64,000 bases of DNA from Phyllobacterium phragmitis (GTDB lineage Bacteria; Pseudomonadota; Alphaproteobacteria; Rhizobiales; Rhizobiaceae). The notes beneath the pieces are model-generated. The model was not told the DNA's origin and did not search any database. It saw nothing but the letters and a program-made list of their open reading frames with translations. Location: NCBI RefSeq assembly GCF_002980495.1, contig NZ_PVBR01000018.1, positions 41,577 to 105,576 of the forward strand, read 5' to 3'. Below are positions 45,117 to 55,046 of the stretch, one piece after another; the first letter of the stretch is position 1; every line of letters begins with the position of its first letter. Made by a program: the position numbers and the translations under genes.

Positions 45117-45802
45117 TGGCTCATCTCCCGCGACCATGAAATTGCGTTGATGTAGATTCCAAGCGGATTGGCGCGCAGCCGTTCGGCATCGCGCGGCGGC
45201 TGGATGACGATGGTGAGAATCGCCGTCCATCGCTCGGTCGTGGAAAGCTGGCCGTTCTCGAAATGGCGTTCCGTCCACGCAACACGGAAGCTGTTGGGCG
45301 AGGCCCGGATGACGCTCGACACCTCGACGGCGACCTGCTGACGGCCGACCTTGGTGAAAGGATCATTGGCGCGGGCGTAATCGTTCAATGCAGACGCGCC
45401 GCGATCCGTGGTCCATTCGTAGGCGCGAAGCCAGTTCTGGCGGACAATGATCGCATCGGCCGGGATCGCACGGACCTGCTCAATGAAACGGCCGAGATGG
45501 AAAGCAATCTGCGGATCGGTCGGCCGATAGTCGGCGTTGGCAGGCGCGACGGTCTGCGCCTGACCGAGATTATCGACCTGCACTACCCACGGCACGATGG
45601 TCCCGCGTGCGGATTGCCAGACCAGCGCCGAGGCGAAGCCGGCCGAAAGGACCAGCGAACCGAAGGCCATGAGCCGCCAATTCCGAGCCTGCACGCGGGC
45701 CGAGCCGATACGCTCGTCCCATGCCTGCGCGGCCTTCTGATAAGGCGTCTCGGGTTCCGGCGATTTGCCGTAATGGGTTGCTGGTCGTTTGAAGATGCTC
45801 AT
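45113..45802 (-). CDS. trbF: Conjugal transfer protein TrbF (VirB8-like)
   Basis: 229 residues. A short cytoplasmic N terminus with PYQKAAQAWDERIGSARVQA leads into one membrane helix (LMAFGSLVLSAGFASALVW) and a periplasmic VirB8 fold ending NPLGIYINAISWSREM, the typical family ending. It nucleates assembly of the channel. Both ends overlap neighbouring genes. Confidence 0.95.
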   Translation of the reverse strand: MSIFKRPATHYGKSPEPETPYQKAAQAWDERIGSARVQARNWRLMAFGSLVLSAGFASALVWQSARGTIVPWVVQVDNLGQAQTVAPANADYRPTDPQIAFHLGRFIEQVRAIPADAIIVRQNWLRAYEWTTDRGASALNDYARANDPFTKVGRQQVAVEVSSVIRASPNSFRVAWTERHFENGQLSTTERWTAILTIVIQPPRDAERLRANPLGIYINAISWSREMSQ

Positions 45803-47160
45803 GAGCGGTCACTTTCGGAAAGGTTGATGGAGGAACCGGAGCCGTGGCTGTCGCCGGAGCGCACCGCATGGGCTGCCATGGTGGTGCCGTGGTTCATGGC
45901 CTGCGAGCGACGCATCCGCTGCGCCCATGCGGGCGGGCTGCCGGCCGGGCCGGATGCTGCTGCGACAGGATCGGCGCTAGCGCCGCCGACCGTGCCTGCG
46001 GTGGATGAGCCGCCGGTCACACCGAAGGCTGCGCGTGCGCCACCGGAAAAGCTGGATTTGACGGATTCGGTGGCTTTCGAGACGGCGCGCTTCAAGGGAG
46101 AGACGGCGGCCGAGCCTGCGGCGCGGGCAACACCGCCAAGGCCGGAAGCGACACCGGCCGCGCCGGACTGGCCGAGCGCGCCGACGCTATAGGCTGCGGT
46201 TGCCGCGCCCGCGGCCGTCGCGCCGCCGCGGACAGCCGCGGCCCCACCGGACAGGGCGGCAGCACCACCCTTGGCGGCAAGCATGGCCCCGCCGCCAGCG
46301 GCGACGCCTGCACCTGCGACCGCAAGCCCGGTTCCCACGGCTGCGCCCGCGCCGAGCTGCGGCCCGCCGCTCACGATGCCGTTGGCGATGCCGGGGCCGA
46401 AGATGCCGAGGCCGAGCAGCGACAGCGCGGCGAGCACAATCGCCATGGCGTCGTCGATGGTCGGGGTCGCCCCGCCGAAACCGGCCGTGAATTGCGAAAA
46501 CAGGGTGCTGCCGATGCCGATGATGACGGCGAGCACCAAGACCTTGATGCCGGACGACACCACGTTGCCGAGCACCTTTTCGGCCATGAAGGCGGTCTTG
46601 CCGAACAGGCCGAAGGGGATGAGGACGAAGCCGGCGAGCGTGGTCAGCTTGAACTCGATCAGGGTCACGAAAAGCTGGATGGCGAGGATGAAGAAGGCCA
46701 GCACGACCAGCGCCCATGCGAACAGCAGGCAGGCGATCTGGATGAAGTTCTCGAAGAACGCGATCCAGCCCATGAGGTCGGAAATGGAGTCGAGCAGCGG
46801 ACGGCCGGCGTCGAGACCGGTCTGCGCCACGCGACCCGGCCGCATAAGGTCGGCAACGGAAAAGCTCGTCCCCGATGCCATGAGGCCGAGGCCGGCGAAA
46901 CTCTCGAAGACGATGCGGGCGAGGTTGTTCCAATTGCCGATGATGTAGGCGAAGACGCCGATGAACAGCGTCTTCTTCACCAGCCGGGCGATAATGTCGT
47001 CATCCGCGCCCCATGCCCAAAAGAGCGCGGCAAGTGTTACGTCGATGACGATCAGCGTCGTGGCGATGAAGGCGACCTCGCCGCCGAGCATCCCGAAACC
47101 GCTGTCGATGTAGGAGGTGAAGACCCCGAGGAAATTGTCGATAACGCCCGTGTTGCCCAT
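45799..47160 (-). CDS. trbL: Conjugal transfer protein TrbL (VirB6-like)
   Basis: 453 residues from the ATG at 47160. Several membrane helices (for example EVAFIATTLIVIDVTLAALF and LFAWALVVLAFFILAIQLFV) are followed by a glycine/alanine-rich C-terminal part of about 170 residues (GAAVGTGLAVAGAGVAAGGG). This is the usual TrbL layout. It is the polytopic inner-membrane component of the channel. Confidence 0.94.
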   Translation of the reverse strand: MGNTGVIDNFLGVFTSYIDSGFGMLGGEVAFIATTLIVIDVTLAALFWAWGADDDIIARLVKKTLFIGVFAYIIGNWNNLARIVFESFAGLGLMASGTSFSVADLMRPGRVAQTGLDAGRPLLDSISDLMGWIAFFENFIQIACLLFAWALVVLAFFILAIQLFVTLIEFKLTTLAGFVLIPFGLFGKTAFMAEKVLGNVVSSGIKVLVLAVIIGIGSTLFSQFTAGFGGATPTIDDAMAIVLAALSLLGLGIFGPGIANGIVSGGPQLGAGAAVGTGLAVAGAGVAAGGGAMLAAKGGAAALSGGAAAVRGGATAAGAATAAYSVGALGQSGAAGVASGLGGVARAAGSAAVSPLKRAVSKATESVKSSFSGGARAAFGVTGGSSTAGTVGGASADPVAAASGPAGSPPAWAQRMRRSQAMNHGTTMAAHAVRSGDSHGSGSSINLSESDRS

Positions 47161-47164
47161 GCGC

Positions 47165-47452
47165 TCACCGCCCTTCGCTGGATTGCGGTGTGGCGGGCGC
47201 TGGCGTGCGGCCGAGGAAGCGGTCGCGGGATTCAGCCCATGCGGCAAGGCAGCCGGCATCGCTGGCGGCAGCCTCGCCGAGCTGCTGGCAACGGCGCAGG
47301 GTTTCGCGCAACGGATCGGCCGGGGGCTGGAAGGCCGGCGCAGAGGGTGGCGCGGAAGGCTCGTCCTTCCGCGCCATGTCAATTGCGGTCGCCGTGACGG
47401 CGATGGCGATGAATACCACGGCCCCGAGCCGGGCCAGCATCTTGCCGTCCAT
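47165..47452 (-). CDS. trbK: Putative entry exclusion protein TrbK-alt
   Basis: 95 residues. An N-terminal membrane or signal segment (LGAVVFIAIAVTATAIDMAR) is followed by a proline-rich piece and a conserved ETLRRCQQLGEAAASDAGC-like cysteine motif, as in TrbK-alt proteins located between trbJ and trbL. These are thought to hinder redundant transfer into cells that already carry the element; that role is inferred from family and position. Confidence 0.85.
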   Translation of the reverse strand: MDGKMLARLGAVVFIAIAVTATAIDMARKDEPSAPPSAPAFQPPADPLRETLRRCQQLGEAAASDAGCLAAWAESRDRFLGRTPAPATPQSSEGR

Positions 47453-47466
47453 GGCGAGCCTCCCGG

Positions 47467-48249
47467 TCAGTTGTTGCCGTTGTTGAACATCTGAGCGTTG
47501 CCGGGCTGGTAGCCGGTGCCGGGTGTCAGAAACCGCTCACGCTGGATGCGGCCCTGTTCGGCGGCGGTCGCGCGCTCGGCCTCGGTCAGCGCGTCGGCGC
47601 GGCCGTTCGCCGAGATGAGCGCGATCAGGTCGGAAAGCTGCTGCGACTGGAGGGCGAGAAGCTGGTTGCCGGCCTGCGTCGCCTGCAATGCCCCGGTCGC
47701 GCCCTGACTCTGGCCGACAAGCGCGGCCATCTCGGCGCGGTTGCTGTCGATATTGCCGACCGCCCCCGCCTGCACGCGCATGGCGTCCTGCAAGCCGCCG
47801 ACCGTGTTCTCCCAACGGCCGCGCGCGTCGGCGACCAGTTGGGCGTCGGTCGCCGAAAGCGAGACATTGCCGTATTGCTTCTGGAACGCTTGGTCGATCT
47901 GCCCGACCTCGAACGCGATGTTCTGCGCCTGCCCCAAAAGCTGCTGCGTGCGCTGGACGCTCTGCTGAATCTGCTGGAGCGAGGAATGCGGCAGGCTCGC
48001 AAGGTTACGGGCCTGATTGATGAGCATCTGCGCTTCGTTCTGGAGCGAAGTGATCTGGTTGTTGATCTGCTCCAGCGTCCGCGCGGCGGTGAGCAGGTTT
48101 TGCGCGTAGTTGGTCGGGTCATAGACGATGCGGCCGAAGCCGAATTGCGCATGGGCCGGGCTTGCGAACATGGGCGAAAGCGCGAGCGGCGCGGCGAGCA
48201 TCGTCGCCGCCATGAAAATGGCGCGCGAGGGGGAACGACGAATGGTCAT
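47467..48249 (-). CDS. trbJ: Conjugal transfer protein TrbJ (VirB5-like)
   Basis: 260 residues from the ATG at 48249 overlapping the trbE stop. A Sec signal peptide ends at ASPAHAQ. The mature protein opens GFGRIVYDPTNYAQNLLTAA and then is mostly helical coiled coil rich in Gln, typical of TrbJ/VirB5 pilus-tip proteins. It should be exported to the mating surface. Confidence 0.94.
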   Translation of the reverse strand: MTIRRSPSRAIFMAATMLAAPLALSPMFASPAHAQFGFGRIVYDPTNYAQNLLTAARTLEQINNQITSLQNEAQMLINQARNLASLPHSSLQQIQQSVQRTQQLLGQAQNIAFEVGQIDQAFQKQYGNVSLSATDAQLVADARGRWENTVGGLQDAMRVQAGAVGNIDSNRAEMAALVGQSQGATGALQATQAGNQLLALQSQQLSDLIALISANGRADALTEAERATAAEQGRIQRERFLTPGTGYQPGNAQMFNNGNN

Positions 48250-50702
48250 GGTTGAGACTCCTTTTCGGGCTGGGGGATGAGATTGGTGAGGTTCGGGATC
48301 AGGTCGGCCGCCCAATCGACGCCGCGCTCGCGCAGCCAAGCGGCGAGGAAGCCGTCGCGGCCGTGTTCGGCGACGATCTGCGCAATGAGCGTCTGATCCG
48401 ATTTGGCGGATGCGGCGCAGAGCGCGAGGCCGACTTCGGACAGGCCAAGCTCGAACAGGCGATTGCCCCTGCGGCTTTGGCAGTAATAATCCCGCTTGGG
48501 CGTGGCCCGTGCGAGGATTTCGATCTGGCGGTCATTGAGGCCGAAGCGGCGATAGATGGCCGTGATCTGCGGTTCGATGGCCCGCTCGTTTGGCAGCAAG
48601 AGCCGTGTTGGGCAGCTTTCGATGATGGCAGGCGCGATGTTGCTGCCGTCAATGTCGGACAGGCTTTGCGTGGCGAAGATAACGCTGGCGTTCTTCTTGC
48701 GCAGCGTTTTCAGCCATTCGCGGAGCTGGCCGGCAAACCCCTCGTCGTCCAGCGCAAGCCAACCCTCGTCGATGATGAGCAGCGTAGGCCGCCCGTCGAG
48801 CCGGTCGCCGATACGATGGAACAGATAGGCGAGCACCGCCGGGGCCGCGCCGGTCCCGACCAACCCCTCGATCTCGAAGGCTTGCACGTCTGCCGAGCCG
48901 AGATGTTCCGCCTCGGCGTCGAGCAGCCGGCCATAGGCACCGCCGACGCAGAACGGCCGGAGCGCCTGTTTCAGATCGTTGGATTGTAGCAGGACCGAAA
49001 GGCCGGTGATCGTGCGTTCCTCGACCGGCGCGGACGCCAGCGAGGTCAGCGCCGTCCAAAGATGCTCCTTCACCTCGGGCGTGATCGACAGCCCCTCGCG
49101 CATGAGGATGGCGGCAATCCAGTCCGCCGCCCATGCGCGTTCATAGGTGTCGTGGATGCGGGCAAGCGGCTGGAGCGAGACGGACGCCTCGTCTCCTTCT
49201 GTCAGTCCACCGCCGAGGTCGTGCCAGTCGCCGTCCATAGCGAGCGACGCGGCGCGGATGCTGCCGCCGAAGTCAAAGGCGAAGACTTGGCTAGCCTCAT
49301 AGCGGCGGAACTGGAGCGCCATAAGCGCGAGCAGCACGGATTTACCCGCGCCCGTGGGGCCGACGACAAGGGTATGCCCCACGTCGCCGACATGAAGGGA
49401 AAACCGGAACGGGGTGGAGCCTTCGGTCCTAGCGTAGAGCAATGGAGCGTCGCCGAAATGCTCGTCCCGTTCCGGCCCCGCCCACACCGCCGAAAGCGGG
49501 ATCATGTGGGCGAGATTCAAAGTGCTGATGGGCGGCTGGCGGACATTCGCGTAGGCGTGTCCGGGCAGGCTGCCGAGCCATGCGTCAACCGAGTTGACGC
49601 TCTCGGCCATGGCGGTGAAGTCGCGGCCCTGAACGATCTTCTCGACCAGGCGCAGCTTCTCGTCGGCTATGCGCGAGTCGGCATCCCAAACGGTGACGGT
49701 CGCCGTGACGTAGGCCATGCCCGCCACGTCCGCGCCGAGTTCCTGCAACGCCATGTCGGCGTCGAGCGCCTTGTTGGCGGCATCGGTGTCCACAAGGGCG
49801 GACGCCTCGTTCGTCATTACCTCTTTCAGAATCGCTGCGACGGATTTGCGCTTGGCGAACCATTGCCGCCTGATCTTGGTCAGCAGCCGGGTCGCATCGG
49901 TCTTGTCCATGAGGATGGCGCGCGTGCTCCACCTGTAGGGGAACGGCAGGCGGTTCATCTCGTCGAGCAGGCCCGGCGTCGTCGCAGTCGGGAATCCCAC
50001 GATGGTCAGGACGCGCAGATGCGCGTCGCCAAGGCGGGGCTCCAGCCCGCCGGTTAAAGGCTGGTCGGCAAGCAGCGCGTCGAGGTGCATGGGCACCTCG
50101 GGCACGCGCACGCGATGCCGGTTGGTCGAGATGGTGGAATGGAGATAGGTGAGCGTCGCGCCGTCATCCAACCAACGGCACTCCGGCATGAAGCCGTCGA
50201 GCAAGGCCAGCACGCGGTCGGTGCGGTCGATGAAACCGCGCAGCAGCTCCCACGGGTTTACCCCCGATTGCTCGCGGCCCTCATAGAGCCAGCTTTCCGC
50301 CCGCGCCGCCTCCTCGGCAGGTGGCAACCAGAGAAAGGTCAGGAAATAGCCGGACACGAAATGCGTGCCCGCTTCCTCGAAACCGGCTTTGCGCTCCGCA
50401 TCGACCAGCGCCGATGCGGGATCGGGAAACATGCTGTCGGGATAGGTCGCGGCTTCGCTGCGCTGTGCCTCGACGAAAATACTCCAGCCGGAGCCGAGAC
50501 GGCGCATGGCGTTGTTGATGCGGCCGGCGACGGCGACCAGCTCGGCGGCGACAGCGGAATCCAGATCGGGACCGCGAAACTTCGCGGTGCGCTGGAATGA
50601 GCCGTCCTTGTTCAAGACAACGCCGGAGCCGACCAGTGCCGCCCATGGCAGATAGTCGGCGAGCCGGGTGGTGGTGCGGCGGTATTCGGCAAGGTTCATC
50701 AT
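48246..50702 (-). CDS. trbE: Conjugal transfer ATPase TrbE (VirB4-like)
   Basis: 818 residues from the ATG at 50702 (GGGAGG upstream); upstream codons of the open frame look non-coding. The N-terminal VirB4 region starts MMNLAEYRRTTTRLADYLPW. The ATPase half carries Walker A VVGPTGAGKSVLLAL and Walker B LLIIDEGWLAL. It powers pilus biogenesis and substrate translocation at the inner membrane. Confidence 0.96.
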   Translation of the reverse strand: MMNLAEYRRTTTRLADYLPWAALVGSGVVLNKDGSFQRTAKFRGPDLDSAVAAELVAVAGRINNAMRRLGSGWSIFVEAQRSEAATYPDSMFPDPASALVDAERKAGFEEAGTHFVSGYFLTFLWLPPAEEAARAESWLYEGREQSGVNPWELLRGFIDRTDRVLALLDGFMPECRWLDDGATLTYLHSTISTNRHRVRVPEVPMHLDALLADQPLTGGLEPRLGDAHLRVLTIVGFPTATTPGLLDEMNRLPFPYRWSTRAILMDKTDATRLLTKIRRQWFAKRKSVAAILKEVMTNEASALVDTDAANKALDADMALQELGADVAGMAYVTATVTVWDADSRIADEKLRLVEKIVQGRDFTAMAESVNSVDAWLGSLPGHAYANVRQPPISTLNLAHMIPLSAVWAGPERDEHFGDAPLLYARTEGSTPFRFSLHVGDVGHTLVVGPTGAGKSVLLALMALQFRRYEASQVFAFDFGGSIRAASLAMDGDWHDLGGGLTEGDEASVSLQPLARIHDTYERAWAADWIAAILMREGLSITPEVKEHLWTALTSLASAPVEERTITGLSVLLQSNDLKQALRPFCVGGAYGRLLDAEAEHLGSADVQAFEIEGLVGTGAAPAVLAYLFHRIGDRLDGRPTLLIIDEGWLALDDEGFAGQLREWLKTLRKKNASVIFATQSLSDIDGSNIAPAIIESCPTRLLLPNERAIEPQITAIYRRFGLNDRQIEILARATPKRDYYCQSRRGNRLFELGLSEVGLALCAASAKSDQTLIAQIVAEHGRDGFLAAWLRERGVDWAADLIPNLTNLIPQPEKESQP

Positions 50703-50715
50703 CGACGCGCCTCCC

Positions 50716-50997
50716 TCAAACCGCCAGATGACCGGGGATGCGCAGATGCCGCCGCCCGACCTCGACAAAGAGGGGATCGCGCTTTGCCGCCCACACGGCC
50801 GCGAAATGGCCGATTGCCCAGATGGCGATGCCGACCAGCCAGAGGCGCAGGCCGAGGCCTACGGCCCCGGCCAGCGTTCCGTTCATGATGGCGATGGCGC
50901 GCGGTGCGCCGCCGAGCAGGATATGCTCAGTCAGCGCCCGGTGGACCGGGATTGAAAATCCCGGCACCGCGTCGAGTTGTTCAAGGCCGCCCGCCAT
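50716..50997 (-). CDS. trbD: Conjugal transfer protein TrbD (VirB3-like)
   Basis: 93 residues from the ATG at 50997, which shares one base with the trbC stop (TGATG). The opening FSIPVHRALTEHILLGGAPR and the two-helix hydrophobic stretch IMNGTLAGAVGLGLRLWLVG are characteristic of VirB3/TrbD. It pairs with the TrbE ATPase at the membrane. The end PLFVEVGRRHLRIPGHL also fits the family. Confidence 0.93.
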   Translation of the reverse strand: MAGGLEQLDAVPGFSIPVHRALTEHILLGGAPRAIAIMNGTLAGAVGLGLRLWLVGIAIWAIGHFAAVWAAKRDPLFVEVGRRHLRIPGHLAV

Positions 50998-51329
50998 CAG
51001 ATGAGCGCCCCGCCGCCGAACGAGAAGAACGACAGGAAGAAGCTCGACGCCGCGAAGGCGATGGACAGGCCGAACACAATCTGGATCAGCTTGCGAAAGC
51101 CGCCGCCCGTATCGCCGAAGGCCAAAGTCAGGCCGGTCACGATGATGATGATTACGGCGATGATCTTGGCGACCGGCCCCTCGATGGACTGGAGGATGCT
51201 TTGGAGCGGTGCTTCCCACGGCATCGACGAACCGGACGCATGGGCGGCCGGGGCGAGCATGAAGCTGATGACAAGGGTGAATGCGGCGGTCGCGGCGAAG
51301 CGATAGCCGCGCGAAATCGTGCGGATCAT
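50997..51329 (-). CDS. trbC: Conjugal transfer pilin TrbC (VirB2-like)
   Basis: 110 residues. A signal peptide (FTLVISFMLAPAAHASG) is followed by two hydrophobic helices (IIAVIIIIVTGLTLAFG and IVFGLSIAFAASSFFLSFF), the architecture of TrbC/VirB2 prepilins. It is the major subunit of the conjugative pilus. It overlaps the trbB stop. Confidence 0.94.
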   Translation of the reverse strand: MIRTISRGYRFAATAAFTLVISFMLAPAAHASGSSMPWEAPLQSILQSIEGPVAKIIAVIIIIVTGLTLAFGDTGGGFRKLIQIVFGLSIAFAASSFFLSFFSFGGGALI

Positions 51330-52321
51330 GAAGATTCTCCTGTGTTGGTGGGGATTGCCGAAGGGATGGGATGCGTGATGCGATAGTCGCCGTCCGGCCC
51401 CAGCCCTCCGACGCGGGCAAGCTCGGCAAGCCGACGCGCGGAACCGCGCCCGGAAAGGACGGCAACAAGGTCGATTGTCTCGGCGATCAGGGCGCGCGGG
51501 ACAGTGACGACAGCCTCTTGGATGAGTTGTTCAAGACGGCGCAGCGCGCCGATGCCTGTTCCGGCATGGATGGTGCCGATGCCGCCCGGATGGCCGGTTC
51601 CCCACGCTTTCAGAAGGTCGAGGGCTTCCGATCCGCGCACCTCGCCGATGGGGATGCGGTCGGGGCGCAGGCGCAGCGAGGAACGGACCAGATCGGAAAG
51701 CGTCGCCACGCCGTCTTTCGTCCGCATGGCGACAAGGTTGGGCGCGGTGCATTGCAGCTCGCGCGTGTCCTCGATGATGACGACGCGATCCGCCGTCTTC
51801 GCCACCTCGGCGAGCAGCGCGTTGGTCAGCGTCGTCTTGCCGGTGCTGGTGCCGCCCGCCACCAAGATATTGGCGCGGGAATGGACAGCGGCGTGCAGCG
51901 TATCCGCCTGATCGGCAGACATGATGCCCGCCGCCACATAGTCGTCGAGCGTGAACACCGCGACGGCGGGCTTGCGGATGGCAAAGGTCGGGGCGGCGAC
52001 CACGGGCGGCAATAGCCCTTCAAACCGCTCCCCGCTCTCGGGCAGTTCGGCCGAGACGCGGGGGCTGCGGGCATGAACCTCCGCGCCGACATGATGCGCG
52101 ACCAGCCGCACGATGCGTTCGCCATCGGCGGCGGACAGGCGTTCGCCCGTGTCGGACAGCCCTTCGGACAGGCGGTCGATCCACAACCGACCGTCCGGGT
52201 TCAGCATCACCTCGACCACGGCCGGGTCTTCGAGCAATCGGGCAATGGCCGGGCCGAGCGCGGTGCGCAACATGCGCGCGCCACGCGCAATGGCTTCCGG
52301 TTTTTGGTGGTTGGTGGTCAT
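51326..52321 (-). CDS. trbB: Conjugal transfer ATPase TrbB (VirB11-like)
   Basis: 331 residues. Walker [20 protein letters not shown], the Asp box [10 protein letters not shown] and the conserved [20 protein letters not shown] with TIHAG define a VirB11-type secretion ATPase. It is the first gene of the coupled trb series running left. The 146-base gap upstream holds the motif shared with the traG promoter. Confidence 0.96.
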   Translation of the reverse strand: MTTNHQKPEAIARGARMLRTALGPAIARLLEDPAVVEVMLNPDGRLWIDRLSEGLSDTGERLSAADGERIVRLVAHHVGAEVHARSPRVSAELPESGERFEGLLPPVVAAPTFAIRKPAVAVFTLDDYVAAGIMSADQADTLHAAVHSRANILVAGGTSTGKTTLTNALLAEVAKTADRVVIIEDTRELQCTAPNLVAMRTKDGVATLSDLVRSSLRLRPDRIPIGEVRGSEALDLLKAWGTGHPGGIGTIHAGTGIGALRRLEQLIQEAVVTVPRALIAETIDLVAVLSGRGSARRLAELARVGGLGPDGDYRITHPIPSAIPTNTGESS

Positions 52322-52439
52322 GTCGGCCCCGTTTCTTCATGGGGCGCGACAGGCGATCCCCGGATCGGGGTCGATTAAGAGAGACCGAAATCCGGTCGGT
52401 TCAACAAGTATCTAGCTCTGTGCGGTGATCGGCGGCGAA

Positions 52440-52460
52440 CGGCGGTAAATAGGATGGGTC
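52440..52460 (-). promoter_or_regulatory. Motif in the trbB promoter shared with traG
   Basis: CGGCGGTAAATAGGATGGGTC on the + strand equals the traG-upstream motif at 55047-55067 in 18 of 21 positions; all three differences are C/T changes. It lies 119 bases before the trbB start. A common operator or promoter element for the transfer genes is inferred. Confidence 0.55.
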
Positions 52461-52467
52461 CGAATAC

Positions 52468-52947
52468 TCATTCTTGATCGCTGTTGCTCTCGGACTCGTC
52501 CGGCAACGGATCGTCGGGAAGTGAGTCGAGGTCACGCGACAGCTCCTTGAGGAACCTGTCGCCCGTCGCCAGACGCCGGCCGAGATTTTGCATGAAGCCC
52601 TCGAACCGCTCCGCGCCTTTGACACGGGCTGCGGATTGTGTGGCTCCCGTAAGCGGCGGCGTGATGGTCATCCAGAAATGGATGAACTGCGCGACCGTCT
52701 CGCCGAGGACGGCGAGATCTAGGTCGAGCGTGTCGATCTGGCGGCCGAGCTTGTCCATGCGGCGCGACATGGCGGCTTCAAGCTGGTCGTCGGCATCGCC
52801 GGACAGGTAGGACATGACAGCCGCCTCGACGATGGCGGATTTCGAGACATTGCGGCGCAGCGCCACCGAGCGGCGCAACGCCATCGCCTCGATCTGCGGA
52901 ATGAGCGCAGGGTCGAAATAGATATTCAGGCGGATGCGTGTGGTCAT
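52468..52947 (-). CDS. CopG/ribbon-helix-helix family protein
   Basis: 159 residues from the ATG at 52947 with GAGGA seven bases upstream. The N terminus MTTRIRLNIYFDPALIPQIE and NVSKSAIVEAAVMSYL form a ribbon-helix-helix, followed by a helical region and an acidic tail. Genes of this kind sit between traG and trbB in many Tn4371-like elements. It may regulate transfer genes, for instance at the motif shared by the trbB and traG promoters; this is inference. Nine bases separate it from traG. Confidence 0.85.
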   Translation of the reverse strand: MTTRIRLNIYFDPALIPQIEAMALRRSVALRRNVSKSAIVEAAVMSYLSGDADDQLEAAMSRRMDKLGRQIDTLDLDLAVLGETVAQFIHFWMTITPPLTGATQSAARVKGAERFEGFMQNLGRRLATGDRFLKELSRDLDSLPDDPLPDESESNSDQE

Positions 52948-52957
52948 GGGCGTGTCC

Positions 52958-54946
52958 TCAAAGGTCGATTCCGTCATCGGGATTCAATGCAACCTGTCGC
53001 GCCACCATCCTCATGCGCTGGCGCATGGCGCGGGCCTTGGCCGCGTCAACATCCGGCTCGTCGTCCAGAAACTCGAACTCCTGTTCGGGCGACGGCGGAG
53101 TGGCGACGATTTCCTCATGCTCGGGCAATTCCGGCTCGCGGCGGATGCCGGCATTGGCCGGATCGCCGTCGGCCGCGTCTGCGGCGACCGTCGCGGAACG
53201 GCTTTCCGCCGTGACCACGCGGCCGGACCAGTCATCGGCGGATGGGCTGGGCGCCAGCGGAGCGGCGACCAGATCGGGCGGGGTCAGGATGCGTTCCTGA
53301 AACCGCGCATCCTCGAAATAGCGGGCCTTGGTCGCGCGGATCGGCGGCGTGCCTGCGACCATGACGATTTCATTGGTGGGCGGAAGCTGCATGATTTCGC
53401 CCGGCGTGAGCAGCGGCCGCGCCGTCTCCTGCCGTGACACCATCAAGTGACCTAACCACGGGGCTAGGCGGTGCCCTGCGTAGTTGGTGGAGTCGCGCAG
53501 CTCGGTCGCGGTGCCTAATGCGTCTGAAACGCGCTTGGCCGTCCTTTCGTCGTTCGTGGCGAAGCTGACGCGGACGTGGCAGTTGTCGAGGATCGCGTTG
53601 TTCGGCCCATAGGCGCGCTCGATCTGGTTGAGACTCTGCGCGATCAGGAAGCCTTTGATTCCATACCCCGCCATGAAGGCGAGCGCCGATTCAAAGAAGT
53701 CGAGCCGGCCAAGCGCCGGAAACTCGTCCAGCATCAACAGCAGCCGATGACGCTTGCCGGAGGTGGTCAATTCCTCGGTCAACCGCCTGCCGATCTGGTT
53801 GAGGATCAGGCGAATAAGCGGCTTAGTGCGGTTTATGTCGGATGGCGGCACGACCAGATAGAGCGTGACGGGCTGGCGGCTGCCGACCAGATCGGCAATG
53901 CGCCAGTCGCACCGCGCCGTCACGCGCGCCACCACGGGATCGCGGTAGAGGCCGAGAAACGACATGGCGGTGGAGAGCACGCCCGACCGTTCGTTCTCGG
54001 ATTTGTTCAACAGCTCGCGGGCCGATGACGCGATGACGGGATGAACGCCGGCCTCGCCGAGATGCGGCGTGTCCATCATCGCGCGCAAGGTCGCCTCGAC
54101 CGGGCGGCGCGGATCGGACAGGAAGTTGGCGACGCCCGCCAGAGTCTTGTCTTTCTCCGCATAGAGAACATGCAGGATCGCGCCGACCAGAAGCGAATGG
54201 CTGGTCTTTTCCCAATGGTTGCGCTTGTCGAGGCTGCCTTCGGGATCGACCAGAATATCCGCGATATTCTGCACGTCGCGGACTTCCCATTCCCCTTGCC
54301 GCACCTCAAGCAGCGGGTTGTAGGCCGACGATTTTGCATTGGTCGGATCGAACAGCAGGACGCGGCCGTGCTTCGCGCGAAAGCCCGCTGTCAGCGTCCA
54401 GTTCTCTCCCTTTATGTCGTGGACAATGGCGGATGCCGGCCATGTCAGCAGCGTCGGCACCACCAGCCCGACACCTTTGCCGCTGCGCGTCGGGGCGAAG
54501 CATAGGACATGCTCGGGACCGTCATGGCGCAGATAGTCCCGGTCGTATCGGCCGAGCAGGACGCCATCGGGGCCGAGCAATCCGGCCGCGCGGATTTCCC
54601 GGTCCTCTGCCCATCGCGCCGATCCGTAGGTGGCGACGTTGCGCGCCTCCCGTGCCCGGATGATCGACATGAGGATGGCGGCGGCAATGGCAAGGAAGCC
54701 GCCCGATACGGCGATGATGCCGCCCTCGACGAAGATCGCGGGCGCGTAGGCGTCGAAGGAAAACCACCACCAGAAGAAGGCCGGCGGGTAGTAGATCGGC
54801 AGGCCCGCCAGCTCGAACCATGGATTGCCAAGCTGGGGCTGGAAGCCAAGGCGGAACGCTACCCATTGCGTCGCCGCCCACGTCATCACCAGAACGATGG
54901 TGAAGACTACGGCGATCTGACCCCAAAGGATTCGGCCTCCGCGCAA
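52958..54946 (-). CDS. traG: Type IV coupling protein TraG (VirD4-like)
   Basis: 662 residues starting at a TTG (54946-54944) with GGAG six bases before it. Two N-terminal membrane helices (VFTIVLVMTWAATQWVAF and IAVSGGFLAIAAAILMSII) anchor the ATPase. Walker A is FAPTRSGKGVGLVVPTLL, Walker B LLLMLDEFPALGRL, and the VirD4 GYGIKGFLIAQSLNQIERAYG follows. It brings relaxase-bound DNA to the Trb channel. The C terminus is acidic, as is common. Confidence 0.96.
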   Translation of the reverse strand: MRGGRILWGQIAVVFTIVLVMTWAATQWVAFRLGFQPQLGNPWFELAGLPIYYPPAFFWWWFSFDAYAPAIFVEGGIIAVSGGFLAIAAAILMSIIRAREARNVATYGSARWAEDREIRAAGLLGPDGVLLGRYDRDYLRHDGPEHVLCFAPTRSGKGVGLVVPTLLTWPASAIVHDIKGENWTLTAGFRAKHGRVLLFDPTNAKSSAYNPLLEVRQGEWEVRDVQNIADILVDPEGSLDKRNHWEKTSHSLLVGAILHVLYAEKDKTLAGVANFLSDPRRPVEATLRAMMDTPHLGEAGVHPVIASSARELLNKSENERSGVLSTAMSFLGLYRDPVVARVTARCDWRIADLVGSRQPVTLYLVVPPSDINRTKPLIRLILNQIGRRLTEELTTSGKRHRLLLMLDEFPALGRLDFFESALAFMAGYGIKGFLIAQSLNQIERAYGPNNAILDNCHVRVSFATNDERTAKRVSDALGTATELRDSTNYAGHRLAPWLGHLMVSRQETARPLLTPGEIMQLPPTNEIVMVAGTPPIRATKARYFEDARFQERILTPPDLVAAPLAPSPSADDWSGRVVTAESRSATVAADAADGDPANAGIRREPELPEHEEIVATPPSPEQEFEFLDDEPDVDAAKARAMRQRMRMVARQVALNPDDGIDL

Positions 54947-55046
54947 TGCAGGCTCCAGTCGGTAAAAGAGACGGAGCCGATCAGAGAATTGGCAAAATCG
55001 GGACGGGCAACAAGAAAGAGGATGCCGGAGGGCTGCCGGATACTAT